A DNA stretch of 64,000 nucleotides from contig CACYDP010000084.1 in assembly GCA_902773135.1 (NCBI GenBank), positions 1 through 64,000 of the forward strand. Direction: 5' to 3'. Positions 55,301 through 62,724 of the stretch are shown piece after piece. This stretch comes from an uncultured Ruminococcus sp. Lineage in GTDB: Bacteria > Bacillota > Clostridia > Oscillospirales > Acutalibacteraceae. Positions within the stretch are counted from its first letter, which is position 1. The number at the start of each line of letters is the position of its first letter. The notes under the pieces were generated by a model. It saw nothing but the letters and a program-made list of their open reading frames with translations, searched no databases and was not told the origin of the DNA. The position numbers and the translations under genes are program-made.

Positions 55301-55802
55301 GCAGAAAGAGATCGCAAACGAATGGATGAAAAATGATGATATTGTCACAGTATCGCTTGTTTCCGAACAGTTGGATTCCATCAACGATATGCTGGAATCA
55401 CTCAATTTCATTGTATTTGTGATGATTTTCTGTGCGGGACTGTTGGCGGTCGTGGTACTTTATAATCTGACCAATATCAATATTGCCGAACGTGTCCGTG
55501 AAATCGCAACGATCAAGGTTCTCGGCTTCTATCATCTCGAAACGGCAAACTATGTTTACCGTGAAAATATTATTCTGACGTTTTTCGGTGCGGTATCGGG
55601 ACTGTTTCTGGGATTGTTCCTTTCCAACTTCATCATTGAATCGATACAGATGGACAGTGTGATGTTCCCGAAAGTTGTGGCACCTTTGTCATATGTTTAC
55701 GGATTTTTGCTGACCTTTGCTTTTTCAATGTTTGTCAACTTTATCATGTATTTCAAAATGAAGAAAATCAGTATGGTAGAGTCCCTAAAAAGTATAGAGT
55801 AA
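52311..55802 (+). CDS. FtsX-like ABC permease with very long coiled-coil insert
   Basis: The 1163-residue protein has an N-terminal membrane segment (about 22-42), an external MacB-type domain, then an extracytoplasmic coiled coil of about 345 residues (about 264-607) rich in A/E/K/Q/D repeats (KKELADxExxL style). After this come FtsX cores: one at about 630-770 with the EIGTLKALGYS turn, and a second at the C-terminus with EIATIKVLGFY. Relatives with such rods occur in Firmicutes and act in signalling or antimicrobial-peptide defence or murein regulation; the job here is unknown. Confidence 0.9.
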   Translation: MKKSLRKNIIREIIRTKSRFISIMAIIGISVGFYTGLRSASPSMKETARQYFEDQRLSDISIVSTVGFDDDDLQEIKHLDCVEQVMPSYSADLIITQENNDSVVRVFSLPETSDTNSEIVNEPVLVEGHLPLKENECVIEKYYLNMSGYHIGDTIRFNQKTENNDTADFIKHTEYKIVGVIDSPMYITYSRGNSTVGNGSVLFYMMIKPEEFSVERYTNVYVRTKASSSGLSDFSEEYSNMVNRHKKDIEGISDICVHRFNTTTLADAKEELADARKEYSDKKTEAEKEISDGEKKLADGKKELYDKVTEAEQKLADSEKELEDGKKELSAAQKEYSEKLTEAKQKLTDAQTQYSDAQTQYNNAKLEYDTKISEAQSQLDAARTEYNNQYMIFYSSTKPDADTKLSLMKVGIDSCNELLNKTRDEIEKLKSVEILTDEIQAKLDEQNEKLSQYQNQLDEYQKQYDESKQQLANGEKQLAEAKTKLDEAQSEFETQKAFGAAQLNDAENLLHSANAQLETGKLEYESAMTTGMMELQAAQTKITEGEQQIQSGRDELEEQKKIGFETLKLAGEKLAQGKYEAKTALEEAETKLNDAQDTISRLENAKWYVYDRDENPGYSGLTEDADRVDNIAVVFPAFFIIVAALVCLTTMTRMVEERRTEIGTLKALGYSDFDICAKYFIYALLAAVSGSIVGGIAGVFTLPDIIVSTYGIMYILPATVLVISWQSFVLSGTVGMLCTCAVAVISCLKELRIKPATLMRPKAPKPGKRIFLEYITPLWSRMNFTSKVTMRNLFRYKARFLMTVIGVAGCTALIVAGFGLKDSITLVADRQFGELTKYDQIYALKDSEAADKKSYLMSEFHQDKRFERVMLGYQGWTDVYYRENGKKLNLHMIIGENADEFEKMFILRERTNHQKITLNDSGIVINERMADVLGVKVGDTVHMTISDEPYECKVTGISENYAGNYLYMNQECYQNTTGKALEYNIVFTSVDDEYKDQQKEIANEWMKNDDIVTVSLVSEQLDSINDMLESLNFIVFVMIFCAGLLAVVVLYNLTNINIAERVREIATIKVLGFYHLETANYVYRENIILTFFGAVSGLFLGLFLSNFIIESIQMDSVMFPKVVAPLSYVYGFLLTFAFSMFVNFIMYFKMKKISMVESLKSIE

Positions 55803-55821
55803 TAAAGGAAGATCAATTTTT

Positions 55822-56898
55822 ATGAATGAAGTGACGATTGTATTCGGGGGAATGTCCGACAGACCCGACTCACGTATCAATAATCTGACACCGTTTGAAG
55901 CTGCCCGTACACCGTTTATGGATTACCTTGCGGAGAACGGAACCAGTGGGTATGAGCAGACAGAATATGCCAATGCGGAAGATTTGTCTGTGCTGTCTGT
56001 TTTCGGTTTGAAAACGGATGTCCACAATGTCGGACGTGCTTCATTTGAAAGCCGTTATTTCGGGATTGATACTGAGCCGGAAGATGCGGTACTGTGCTGC
56101 ACTTTTGTGTCTTTGTCGGACGATGAAGATTATAATGATAAAACAATGCTCGGTATATGTCATGATATAGAAGAAGAGGAAGCTCGCCAATTGACAGAGG
56201 ATTTATCAAAGGCCATCAATAACGAGATTTTTTCACTGCAATATGGGGGCGGCTCCGAACATTTTCTGATATGGAAACAAGGGGAACCGAATCCCGGCAG
56301 ACTGTATTCGCCTCAGTCGGTATTGGGAATGAATATCTGTGATTTTATGCCCGTAGGAGAGTTTACCGATCCGCTGACTGATATAATGAAGAAAAGCAGC
56401 GTGGTTTTGCAGGAACATCCTGTCAATATTGCAAGAATCAACGCCGGTAAACTTCCTGTCAGTTCCTTGTGGCTGTGGGGAATAGGAAAGCCTGTGCCTG
56501 AAAATCAATATCAGAATTCCGAAAACTGCCATACCTTGACTGTGTCAGATGATCTGCTTGTTTGTTCTGTTGCAGCGTATGCCGGTTCGGATACGGTCTG
56601 CATACAGGAAGAACAGCTCTCGGAAACAGCGGTGAATGCTTTAAAAAATGGCATTAAAAGGCTGATTGTCTACGGGAGACAGCCGAAAGATTTCGGGCTT
56701 TCCGGCGATTTGAAAGGTAAGATCAGTTGTATTGAAAAGATTGACAGCGGACCGGTATCGGCGATTTATCAATATCTGCGTCAATCGGGAGAAGCTTATT
56801 CTTTAAAAATTACATCGGACTGCACCGTTTCGGTTTCACTTTGTTCCTACTGCGGCGATCCGGTTCGATATATTGTCTATGAAAGTCAAAATGCATAA
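55822..56898 (+). CDS. ApgM-like protein, active site apparently lost
   Basis: The 358-residue protein aligns by eye with archaeal-type cofactor-independent phosphoglycerate mutases: a metal-binding N-terminus, LSVFG with GRASFE, then SEHFLIWK, HPVN and WLWGIGKP. But GDGMADRP is replaced by GGMSDRP, and the Ser of the GSD nucleophile motif falls on Glu in AEDLSVLSVFG. The C-terminal metal ligands are not seen either. It may bind a phospho-ligand without catalysis. Homoserine-kinase-like members of this family are an alternative. Confidence 0.7.
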   Translation: MNEVTIVFGGMSDRPDSRINNLTPFEAARTPFMDYLAENGTSGYEQTEYANAEDLSVLSVFGLKTDVHNVGRASFESRYFGIDTEPEDAVLCCTFVSLSDDEDYNDKTMLGICHDIEEEEARQLTEDLSKAINNEIFSLQYGGGSEHFLIWKQGEPNPGRLYSPQSVLGMNICDFMPVGEFTDPLTDIMKKSSVVLQEHPVNIARINAGKLPVSSLWLWGIGKPVPENQYQNSENCHTLTVSDDLLVCSVAAYAGSDTVCIQEEQLSETAVNALKNGIKRLIVYGRQPKDFGLSGDLKGKISCIEKIDSGPVSAIYQYLRQSGEAYSLKITSDCTVSVSLCSYCGDPVRYIVYESQNA

Positions 56899-56976
56899 TT
56901 TGCACTATTAACTTTCAAAAAATACTTGTAGACTTGTTTTATTTTAACTAAATTGAAAGAAATGCACGTCTTTTAC
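56899..56976. other. AT-rich gap before the amt promoter
   Basis: It holds an interrupted repeat CTTTCAA...TTGAAAG. No gene is seen. Confidence 0.3.
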
Positions 56977-57005
56977 TTGACAACAAATGGTGTGGGTGCT
57001 ATACT
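56977..57005 (+). promoter_or_regulatory. amt: Promoter of amt-glnB
   Basis: TTGACA and TATACT are exactly 17 bases apart, with transcription expected to start near 57012, just before the leader terminator. Confidence 0.75.
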
Positions 57006-57017
57006 TTAGACACAACG

Positions 57018-57063
57018 AAGGCGTTGGATACCGAAAAGGTATCTGACGCCTTTTATTTTTTTT
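57018..57063 (+). terminator. amt: Leader terminator between the amt promoter and start codon
   Basis: AAGGCGT...GATACC pairs with GGTATC...ACGCCTT (15 bp with a small mismatch, GAAAA loop), followed by TTTTATTTTTTTT. It lies about six bases after the predicted transcription start and directly before the ribosome binding site AAAGGAAGTG. The arrangement implies attenuation control. Confidence 0.8.
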
Positions 57064-57078
57064 AAAGGAAGTGTACTT

Positions 57079-58365
57079 ATGTCAAGCGGAAGTATAGGAT
57101 TTATGATTGTATGTACGGCGTTGGTATTGCTGATGACGCCTGCACTGGCATTTTTTTACGGAGGTCTGGTTCGGAGAAAAAATGTCATTAACACCATGAT
57201 GGCAACGATTTTTATTGTCGGAACGGCAATGATTATGTGGATTTTGTTTGGATACAGTCTTTCGTTCGGCAGCGACAATGCAGGTCTTGTCGGCGGATTT
57301 GATTTTTTGGGAATGAATAACGTCAGCGAAAATGCCAGCACACGAGGTCTGGAAATACCTGATATGCTGTTTGCAGCGTTTCAGATGATGTTTGCGGTGA
57401 TTACCCCCGCACTGATTACGGGAGCAGTGGCAGGCAGAATGAAATTCAAGCCTTTGATTGCCTTTATTGCACTCTGGACAATTGTTGTATATTATCCTAT
57501 GGCTCATATGGTATGGGGCGGCGGATTTATGGGCAGTGCTTCGGAAGGCGGCAGCGGTCTTTTCGGACTGGGTATTTATCTCAACTCGGTAGACTTTGCA
57601 GGCGGAAACGTTGTTCATATCAGTTCGGGTATCACAGGTCTTGTATTGGCAATTATACTTGGCAAACGCCGTGACTACGACCGTGGAGCATATATGCCTC
57701 ACAATATTCCGTTTGTTCTTCTCGGTGCAGCACTGCTTCTGTTCGGTTGGTTCGGATTTAATGCAGGCAGTGCGTTGGCAGCGAACGGTCTTGCTGTTCA
57801 TGCATTTGTTACATCGGCTGTTGCATCAGCTGCGGCATTGATTTCGTGGATTGCAATTGATATAATTACAACAGGCAAGCCCACTTTGGTAGGCAGTGCG
57901 ACCGGTATGGTAGTAGGTCTTGTCGCAATTACACCCGGTGCGGGTTACGTGCCGGTATGGGCATCGATTATGATAGGACTTCTTGTCAGCCCGATATGCT
58001 ATTTCGGCGTTCATATCGTCAAGAGAGTTCTGAAAATTGATGATGCACTTGATGCTTTCGGCTGCCACGGCATAGGCGGTATCTGGGGCGGTCTTGCAAC
58101 AGGTATTTTCGGAATGAAAACCATAGATGGTGTGGAAACAGGTGCACAGTGGAATGGTTTGGTATTCGGTGATGTCAATCTGTTTCTTGCACAGGCAGAA
58201 AGCATTGTGATCACCATTGCAGTAGCCATTGCAGGTACATTGATATGCTACGGAATCGTAAGATTGTTTGTCAATCCGAGAGCAAGCGAAATGGAAGAAA
58301 GAATCGGTCTTGATATGGTAGAACACGGAGAACGTGCTTACCCGACTTTTGACGGTCTTGACTAA
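57079..58365 (+). CDS. amt: Ammonium transporter
   Basis: The 428-residue protein has eleven hydrophobic segments and the family landmarks FFYGGLVRRKN, GAVAGRMKF, AHMVWGGGFMG, and the twin-His pore region with DAFGCHGIGG. It imports ammonium or methylammonium. It is paired with glnB, its usual PII regulator, 25 bases later. Confidence 0.96.
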   Translation: MSSGSIGFMIVCTALVLLMTPALAFFYGGLVRRKNVINTMMATIFIVGTAMIMWILFGYSLSFGSDNAGLVGGFDFLGMNNVSENASTRGLEIPDMLFAAFQMMFAVITPALITGAVAGRMKFKPLIAFIALWTIVVYYPMAHMVWGGGFMGSASEGGSGLFGLGIYLNSVDFAGGNVVHISSGITGLVLAIILGKRRDYDRGAYMPHNIPFVLLGAALLLFGWFGFNAGSALAANGLAVHAFVTSAVASAAALISWIAIDIITTGKPTLVGSATGMVVGLVAITPGAGYVPVWASIMIGLLVSPICYFGVHIVKRVLKIDDALDAFGCHGIGGIWGGLATGIFGMKTIDGVETGAQWNGLVFGDVNLFLAQAESIVITIAVAIAGTLICYGIVRLFVNPRASEMEERIGLDMVEHGERAYPTFDGLD

Positions 58366-58390
58366 GAGTGAATAAGGAGATTGAATCATA

Positions 58391-58732
58391 ATGAAAAAGA
58401 TAGAAGCAATCGTTCGTCCGGAAAAATACGAGCAGGTAAAGGACGCTTTGTGTGAAATCGACGTAAAGGGTATCACCGTTTATCAGGTGATGGGCTGCGG
58501 ACATCAGAAGGGACGTCTTGAAAACGTCAGAGGCGTTGAAGTTGATCTGGAAATGAACAGAAAAATCAAATTTGAAATTGTTGTTTCAACAGAAGAATGG
58601 GCAGAAAAAACCATTGAAGCCATTCAGAAAACAGCTTGTACGGGGGAAATAGGCGACGGAAAAATATTCGTTTATGACCTTGATAATGTCATTAAGATCA
58701 GGACGGGTGAAAGAGGCATCAAAGCTATTTGA
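58391..58732 (+). CDS. glnB: PII-type nitrogen regulator, Tyr51 absent
   Basis: The 113-residue protein has the PII fold with HQKG (Gln39), TACTGEIGDGKIFV (B-loop) and IRTGERG (C-loop). In the T-loop, the position of Tyr51 is Val (RGVEV), and Tyr46 is also Val, so uridylylation cannot occur. It should bind ATP/ADP and 2-oxoglutarate and gate Amt. It follows amt in one operon. Confidence 0.94.
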   Translation: MKKIEAIVRPEKYEQVKDALCEIDVKGITVYQVMGCGHQKGRLENVRGVEVDLEMNRKIKFEIVVSTEEWAEKTIEAIQKTACTGEIGDGKIFVYDLDNVIKIRTGERGIKAI

Positions 58733-58833
58733 TGGTTGAGGAATCATTGACGATTGTTAAAAATATACAAAAAAATAGCTTTAATTTCTTTCGGAATTAG
58801 TCTTTAATATTAGTTATTTGTGTGATATAATGA

Positions 58834-58882
58834 TAGCATAAAGCGGGAGAGCTGCTGCTTTCCCGCTTTATGCTATTTTTGT
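58834..58882 (+). terminator. Terminator of the amt-glnB operon
   Basis: AGCATAAAGCGGGA (58835-58848) pairs with TCCCGCTTTATGCT (58861-58874), then ATTTTTG. A TATAAT at 58826-58831 stands right before it but without a good -35. Confidence 0.85.
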
Positions 58883-58970
58883 TATCAGGAGCAGTTTCAT
58901 TTTCCGACAGAAATTGCCTGCTGCTGAGAACAGAAACAGTATGATGATCGATACCATTCGGGAGGAATTT

Positions 58971-59639
58971 ATGTCGGAAATAAAGGGAGCAATATTTGAT
59001 CTTGACGGAACGCTGATAGATTCAATGTATGTATGGGAAAAAGTTGACAGGGATTTTCTGGCACAGAGGGGCATTCCTGTTACGGCAGAATATACCGATG
59101 CAATGCGTAAAATGTTTTTTGAAACAGCCGCACAATATACCATTGAAACTTATCACCTGAAAGAAACTGTCGAAGAAATCACAAAAATATGGCTCGATAT
59201 GGCACGTTATGAGTATGAACACCACGTTCGGTGCAAGCCTTTTGTACATCAATATCTCGATAAGCTGAAAAGCGAAAAGATACGGCTCGGTATGGCGACA
59301 TCCAGCGATCCTTATCTTCTGGAACCTGTGATGAAAAACAACGGACTTGACAAGTATTTTGATCAGATATGCTATACCTCCGAAGTAGGCAGAAACAAAT
59401 CCAATCCCGATATATATCTTTATACGGCTCGGAAACTTGGTATCCAACCGGAAAAGTGTGTCGTGTTTGAGGATATACCCGAAGGGATAAACGGTGCATT
59501 AAAAGCAGGAATGAAAACAGTTGCGGTTTTTGATCAAGCATCCGGGAACTGTATTGATATAATGAGGAATAATGCCGATATGTTCATTATGGGTTATGAT
59601 GAAATATTAGAGGTGGATATATGGAAAGAAACAGATTGA
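58971..59639 (+). CDS. HAD-superfamily hydrolase, beta-phosphoglucomutase-like
   Basis: The ATG at 58971 follows GGGAGG, giving 222 residues. Motif I is FDLDGTL (Asp10, Asp12), motif II a Ser/Thr in MATSS, a Lys in GRNKSNPDIY, and motif IV FEDIPEGI. It resembles the phosphatase/mutase group IA that acts on sugar phosphates. The substrate is unknown. It overlaps the next gene by 19 bases. Confidence 0.9.
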   Translation: MSEIKGAIFDLDGTLIDSMYVWEKVDRDFLAQRGIPVTAEYTDAMRKMFFETAAQYTIETYHLKETVEEITKIWLDMARYEYEHHVRCKPFVHQYLDKLKSEKIRLGMATSSDPYLLEPVMKNNGLDKYFDQICYTSEVGRNKSNPDIYLYTARKLGIQPEKCVVFEDIPEGINGALKAGMKTVAVFDQASGNCIDIMRNNADMFIMGYDEILEVDIWKETD

Positions 59640-60007
59640 GATATTTTATTGTTGCTGTTGCAATGCTTGTGTGCGGATATTTTGCCCGCTCCATTGACGA
59701 TGTAATATGGCAGCAGACAAGTTTTGCTATTGTGACGGCAGGTATCTATTTTTTATTTGCTATTGTGATGAAAAAAGCTGCTTCGTGGGTTTTAGTTGTT
59801 ATCAATCTTGTCGTTTGTGTTGGAATCCACTTTCTCAATATGCTTGACTTTGAATGGTATAATTATTTTTATAACAGTGAAATCGGAAGATTTATCATAG
59901 GCGGACCGGCCGATCTGATTATGTTGGGCTATATTGCTGTCGGAACGGTTGCGGCAGCTTTGATGGAAGTGCTGCTGCGGCAGTACAACCAGGTGGGAAT
60001 GGGATGA
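59621..60007 (+). CDS. Small integral membrane protein, DUF2809-like
   Basis: The 128-residue protein has four hydrophobic segments. FARSIDDVIWQQTSFAIV and FLNMLDFEWYNYF resemble DUF2809/YjgA-type membrane proteins of unknown function. It begins inside the HAD gene (19-base overlap) and lies before the PH-domain gene; the three may form an operon. Confidence 0.7.
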   Translation: MERNRLRYFIVAVAMLVCGYFARSIDDVIWQQTSFAIVTAGIYFLFAIVMKKAASWVLVVINLVVCVGIHFLNMLDFEWYNYFYNSEIGRFIIGGPADLIMLGYIAVGTVAAALMEVLLRQYNQVGMG

Positions 60008-60042
60008 ACTGTACAGAACACTGATGAAGGAGGTTTTCTTTT

Positions 60043-60450
60043 ATGAGCAAAGATTCTGCACAAAATACGGATGTGATTGCCGAAGAAAGAAAACGCTGGG
60101 GATTTTTCGGGATTCCATGGACGTTTACCAAATACAGACTGACGAAGAAAAAACTACTGATACTTAAAGGATTTTTCAAAAGTACAAGAAACGAGATACT
60201 TTTATATAGAGTTGTTGATATATCGTACAGCAGAACCCTCATACAAAAAATGTTCGGACTGGGTACCATCACGGTGTATTCACACGATGTGACCAATCCG
60301 GAACTTGAAATCAAAAATATTAAAAATTCGTCATTTTTTCTTGACAGCCTTTCTGACGCTGCGGAGAATGACAGGATCAGAATGAAAATACGCCAGAGCG
60401 AATTGATCGACAGTACAATGGGGCATATGAGTGACTTGGACATTGACTGA
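60043..60450 (+). CDS. Bacterial PH-domain protein
   Basis: The 135-residue protein has GAAGGAGG before its ATG. The core (about residues 25-95) has TKYRLTKKKLLILKGFF and EILLYRVVDISYSRTLIQKMFGLGTITVYS (split here by position 46), the YdbS/YdbT bPH2 domain pattern. The C-terminal tail is charged. No membrane segment is clear. It is a likely membrane-associated domain protein; its role is unknown. Confidence 0.85.
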   Translation: MSKDSAQNTDVIAEERKRWGFFGIPWTFTKYRLTKKKLLILKGFFKSTRNEILLYRVVDISYSRTLIQKMFGLGTITVYSHDVTNPELEIKNIKNSSFFLDSLSDAAENDRIRMKIRQSELIDSTMGHMSDLDID

Positions 60451-60479
60451 TTTTACTCTTGGGCGGAGAACTATTGATA

Positions 60480-60532
60480 AGAGGTCTGTTTAACATCTTC
60501 GTACCGCACGGCACAGATATGAAACAGGCTCT
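60480..60532 (-). repeat. Dispersed hairpin repeat, copy 4 (reverse orientation)
   Basis: Read on the minus strand it is AGAGCCTGTTTC ... CATATCTGTGCC ... GAAGATGTTAAACAG ... CTCT, the cleanest copy. It lies in the intergenic gap before the YitT gene. Confidence 0.8.
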
Positions 60533-60604
60533 AAGAACAATATACAGCAATGCTGACGTGTTGCGGTATGAGTGCATATGATTGTAAAAAGTCGGGTGGT
60601 ATCA

Positions 60605-61465
60605 ATGAAAGTAAACAATCTCGGCAGGGAAGTTTTTAAAATTATTTCCATTATATTTGCGGCAGTTTTATATGCGTTCAATATTAATAATTTCCTTCAC
60701 GCTTCGGCTCTTTTGGCAGGAGGATTTACAGGTCTGACGCTGCTGATTCAGAATATTTTTCAGCAGTTCCTGAATCTTGCTGTTCCGTTCAGTCTGATTT
60801 ATATTCCGTTAAATGCCATACCGGCATTGATCAGTTTTAAATTTATAGGTAAGCGATTTACACTTTACTCGCTTGTGTTTATTATGCTTTCTTCTGTATT
60901 TACCGATATGGTTCCGAATTTCGGTCTTACCGATGATATACTTCTTTGTTCGATATTCGGGGGAATCTTGAACGGTACGGCGATCAGTATCTGTCTTATC
61001 TCGGGAGCTACCAGCGGAGGAACCGATTTTATTTCTATTTTTATCTCTGAAAAATACGGAAAAGATGCGTGGAATTATATCTTTGCCGGAAACGTTGTGA
61101 TTCTTGTTTATTCGGGTGTTGTTTTCAGCTGGAAATCAGCCATGTATTCCATTATACTCCAGTTTGTTTCCACAATGATCATTCAGATGCTGTATAAACG
61201 TTACCAGAAACAAACCTTGTTTATCGTGACCGAAAAACCTCAGGAAATCTATCAGGTGATCAAAGACTGTACCAATCACGACGGCACGTTGTTCAAAGGG
61301 ACGGGTTTGTATCAGGGAAAGGAACGCAAAATGATCTATTCTGTTGTTTCGTCCGATGAAATACAACATCTCATATCGGAAATCATCAAAGTCGACGATC
61401 AGGCTTTTATCAATGTGACAAAATCAGAGATGATACAGGGAAGATTTTATTACAGAAAAAAATAA
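60605..61465 (+). CDS. YitT-family membrane protein
   Basis: The ATG at 60605 has GGGTGG upstream, giving 286 residues. It has about six hydrophobic segments (DUF161 fold, with SGATSGGTDFISIFI and NNFLHASALLAGGFTG) and a C-terminal cytosolic DUF2179 domain (about 205-286). Family role is unknown, possibly in transport. It converges with the ferredoxin gene. Confidence 0.9.
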   Translation: MKVNNLGREVFKIISIIFAAVLYAFNINNFLHASALLAGGFTGLTLLIQNIFQQFLNLAVPFSLIYIPLNAIPALISFKFIGKRFTLYSLVFIMLSSVFTDMVPNFGLTDDILLCSIFGGILNGTAISICLISGATSGGTDFISIFISEKYGKDAWNYIFAGNVVILVYSGVVFSWKSAMYSIILQFVSTMIIQMLYKRYQKQTLFIVTEKPQEIYQVIKDCTNHDGTLFKGTGLYQGKERKMIYSVVSSDEIQHLISEIIKVDDQAFINVTKSEMIQGRFYYRKK

Positions 61466-61469
61466 AAGA

Positions 61470-61514
61470 TTTCAGGGCTGCTGCACAAAAGTACAACAGC
61501 CCTGAAAATTTATC
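61470..61514. terminator. Bidirectional terminator between yitT-like gene and ferredoxin
   Basis: TTTCAGGGCTG (61470-61480) pairs with CAGCCCTGAAA (61497-61507); on the minus strand it is followed by TCTTTTATTTTTTT, and on the plus strand by a less regular T-rich stretch. Confidence 0.75.
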
Positions 61515-61538
61515 AGGTTTTTTATTTTTTGACGGTGC

Positions 61539-61709
61539 TTAACCTTGACTCGGAGCACCCACGGGACAGACGTTTTCGCAAGAGCCGCACTCTACACAAG
61601 CGTCTGCGTTGATTTCATACTTGCCGTCGCCCTCTGAAATAGCACCGACAGGACATTCTGCTGCACAAGCACCACAGGTAATGCAGTCATCGGAAATAAC
61701 ATAAGCCAT
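61539..61709 (-). CDS. 2[4Fe-4S] ferredoxin
   Basis: A 56-residue protein read from an ATG with AGGAGG seven bases upstream. Two CxxCxxCxxxCP motifs are complete: CITCGACAAECP and CVECGSCENVCP. It is the classical clostridial ferredoxin, carrying low-potential electrons for hydrogenase, pyruvate oxidation and similar enzymes. It is a single gene. Confidence 0.97.
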   Translation of the reverse strand: MAYVISDDCITCGACAAECPVGAISEGDGKYEINADACVECGSCENVCPVGAPSQG

Positions 61710-61980
61710 AAATATGCCTCCTTGATTTTATTTTACTATATTATATCACTTGCAGAAATAAAATCAATACTTTTTTTGAAAAAACTATTGATATTTGTTA
61801 GATAATTTTTTTTGAAAAAAATGTTTTTATGGACAATATACAAAAATATACAAAATTTTTAAATCTTTATAATTTCATATCATCACATTTTTTCTTTACG
61901 AAAATATTGGTTTGTGTTATAATAATATGGTTATTATTGTTTCCGAGTCGTATCAAAATGCAGTTGTGAGGTGTTGCTAT
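61710..61980. other. AT-rich gap between ferredoxin and trmN6
   Basis: A divergent promoter region, strongly AT-rich (for example TTATAATAATATG near 61917). No gene is seen. Confidence 0.35.
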
Positions 61981-62724
61981 ATGTTGAAAGAAGGCGAACG
62001 GCTTGAACCGCTCGGCAAAGGTATCAGGGTGATTGTATCTGATGAACATAAATTCTGGACCGATACGATTCTTCTTGCTGACTTTGCAAAACCAAAACGA
62101 AAAGAAACAGCCTGTGAACTCGGCAGCGGCTGTGGTGCGATACCTCTGATATGGTGCCGCAGTGATTCACCGAAAAGTATTACCGCCGTTGAAATACAGG
62201 AAAATGCCTGTTCGATGCTGCAAAGAAGCATCGAGCTGAATCATCTGTCAGACAGGATCACCGTTATCAACAGCGATATGGGAGAACTTGATGGCAAAGT
62301 TACAATGTCTTCCTATGATCTGGTGGTATGCAATCCCCCTTATAAAGCTGCCGGAACGGGAATTCTGAATCCGGTTGCTTCTCATCAAATCGCAAGGCAC
62401 GAATTGTCCTGTACAACTGATGATATTATGTCCGCAGCGGAAAAATTACTCAAATATTCCGGCAGAATCTGTATGTGTCAGCGTCCGGAACGGCTGAGTG
62501 ATATTATTACGTCAATGCGTGAACATCATATTGAGCCGAAGAGACTGAGGTTTGTCCAGCAGCGTCCCGGCAAAGCACCAAAATTGTTTTTGATAGAAGG
62601 ACGTTTCGGTGGAAAACCCTGCGGTTTGATTACCGAGCCGGTGCTCTTTATCGAGAAAGAGGGCGGGGATTTTTCCGATGAAATGATCAGCATTTACGGG
62701 TCGTATAAGGAGGATTATATTTGA
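61981..62724 (+). CDS. trmN6: tRNA1(Val) adenine-37 N6-methyltransferase-like
   Basis: The ATG at 61981 has GAGGTG upstream, giving 247 residues. It has a SAM motif CELGSGCGAIPL and the N6-methyl catalytic NPPY (118-121). It is typical of YfiC/TrmN6 in Firmicutes, where it precedes rsmI as here. It overlaps rsmI by one base. Confidence 0.9.
   Translation: MLKEGERLEPLGKGIRVIVSDEHKFWTDTILLADFAKPKRKETACELGSGCGAIPLIWCRSDSPKSITAVEIQENACSMLQRSIELNHLSDRITVINSDMGELDGKVTMSSYDLVVCNPPYKAAGTGILNPVASHQIARHELSCTTDDIMSAAEKLLKYSGRICMCQRPERLSDIITSMREHHIEPKRLRFVQQRPGKAPKLFLIEGRFGGKPCGLITEPVLFIEKEGGDFSDEMISIYGSYKEDYI

Noticed and set aside
58826..58831. TATAAT directly before the amt-glnB terminator hairpin, suggesting a second promoter-terminator unit like that of amt
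   Set aside because: The -35 region is poor (TTTAAT), and the hairpin is well explained as the operon terminator.
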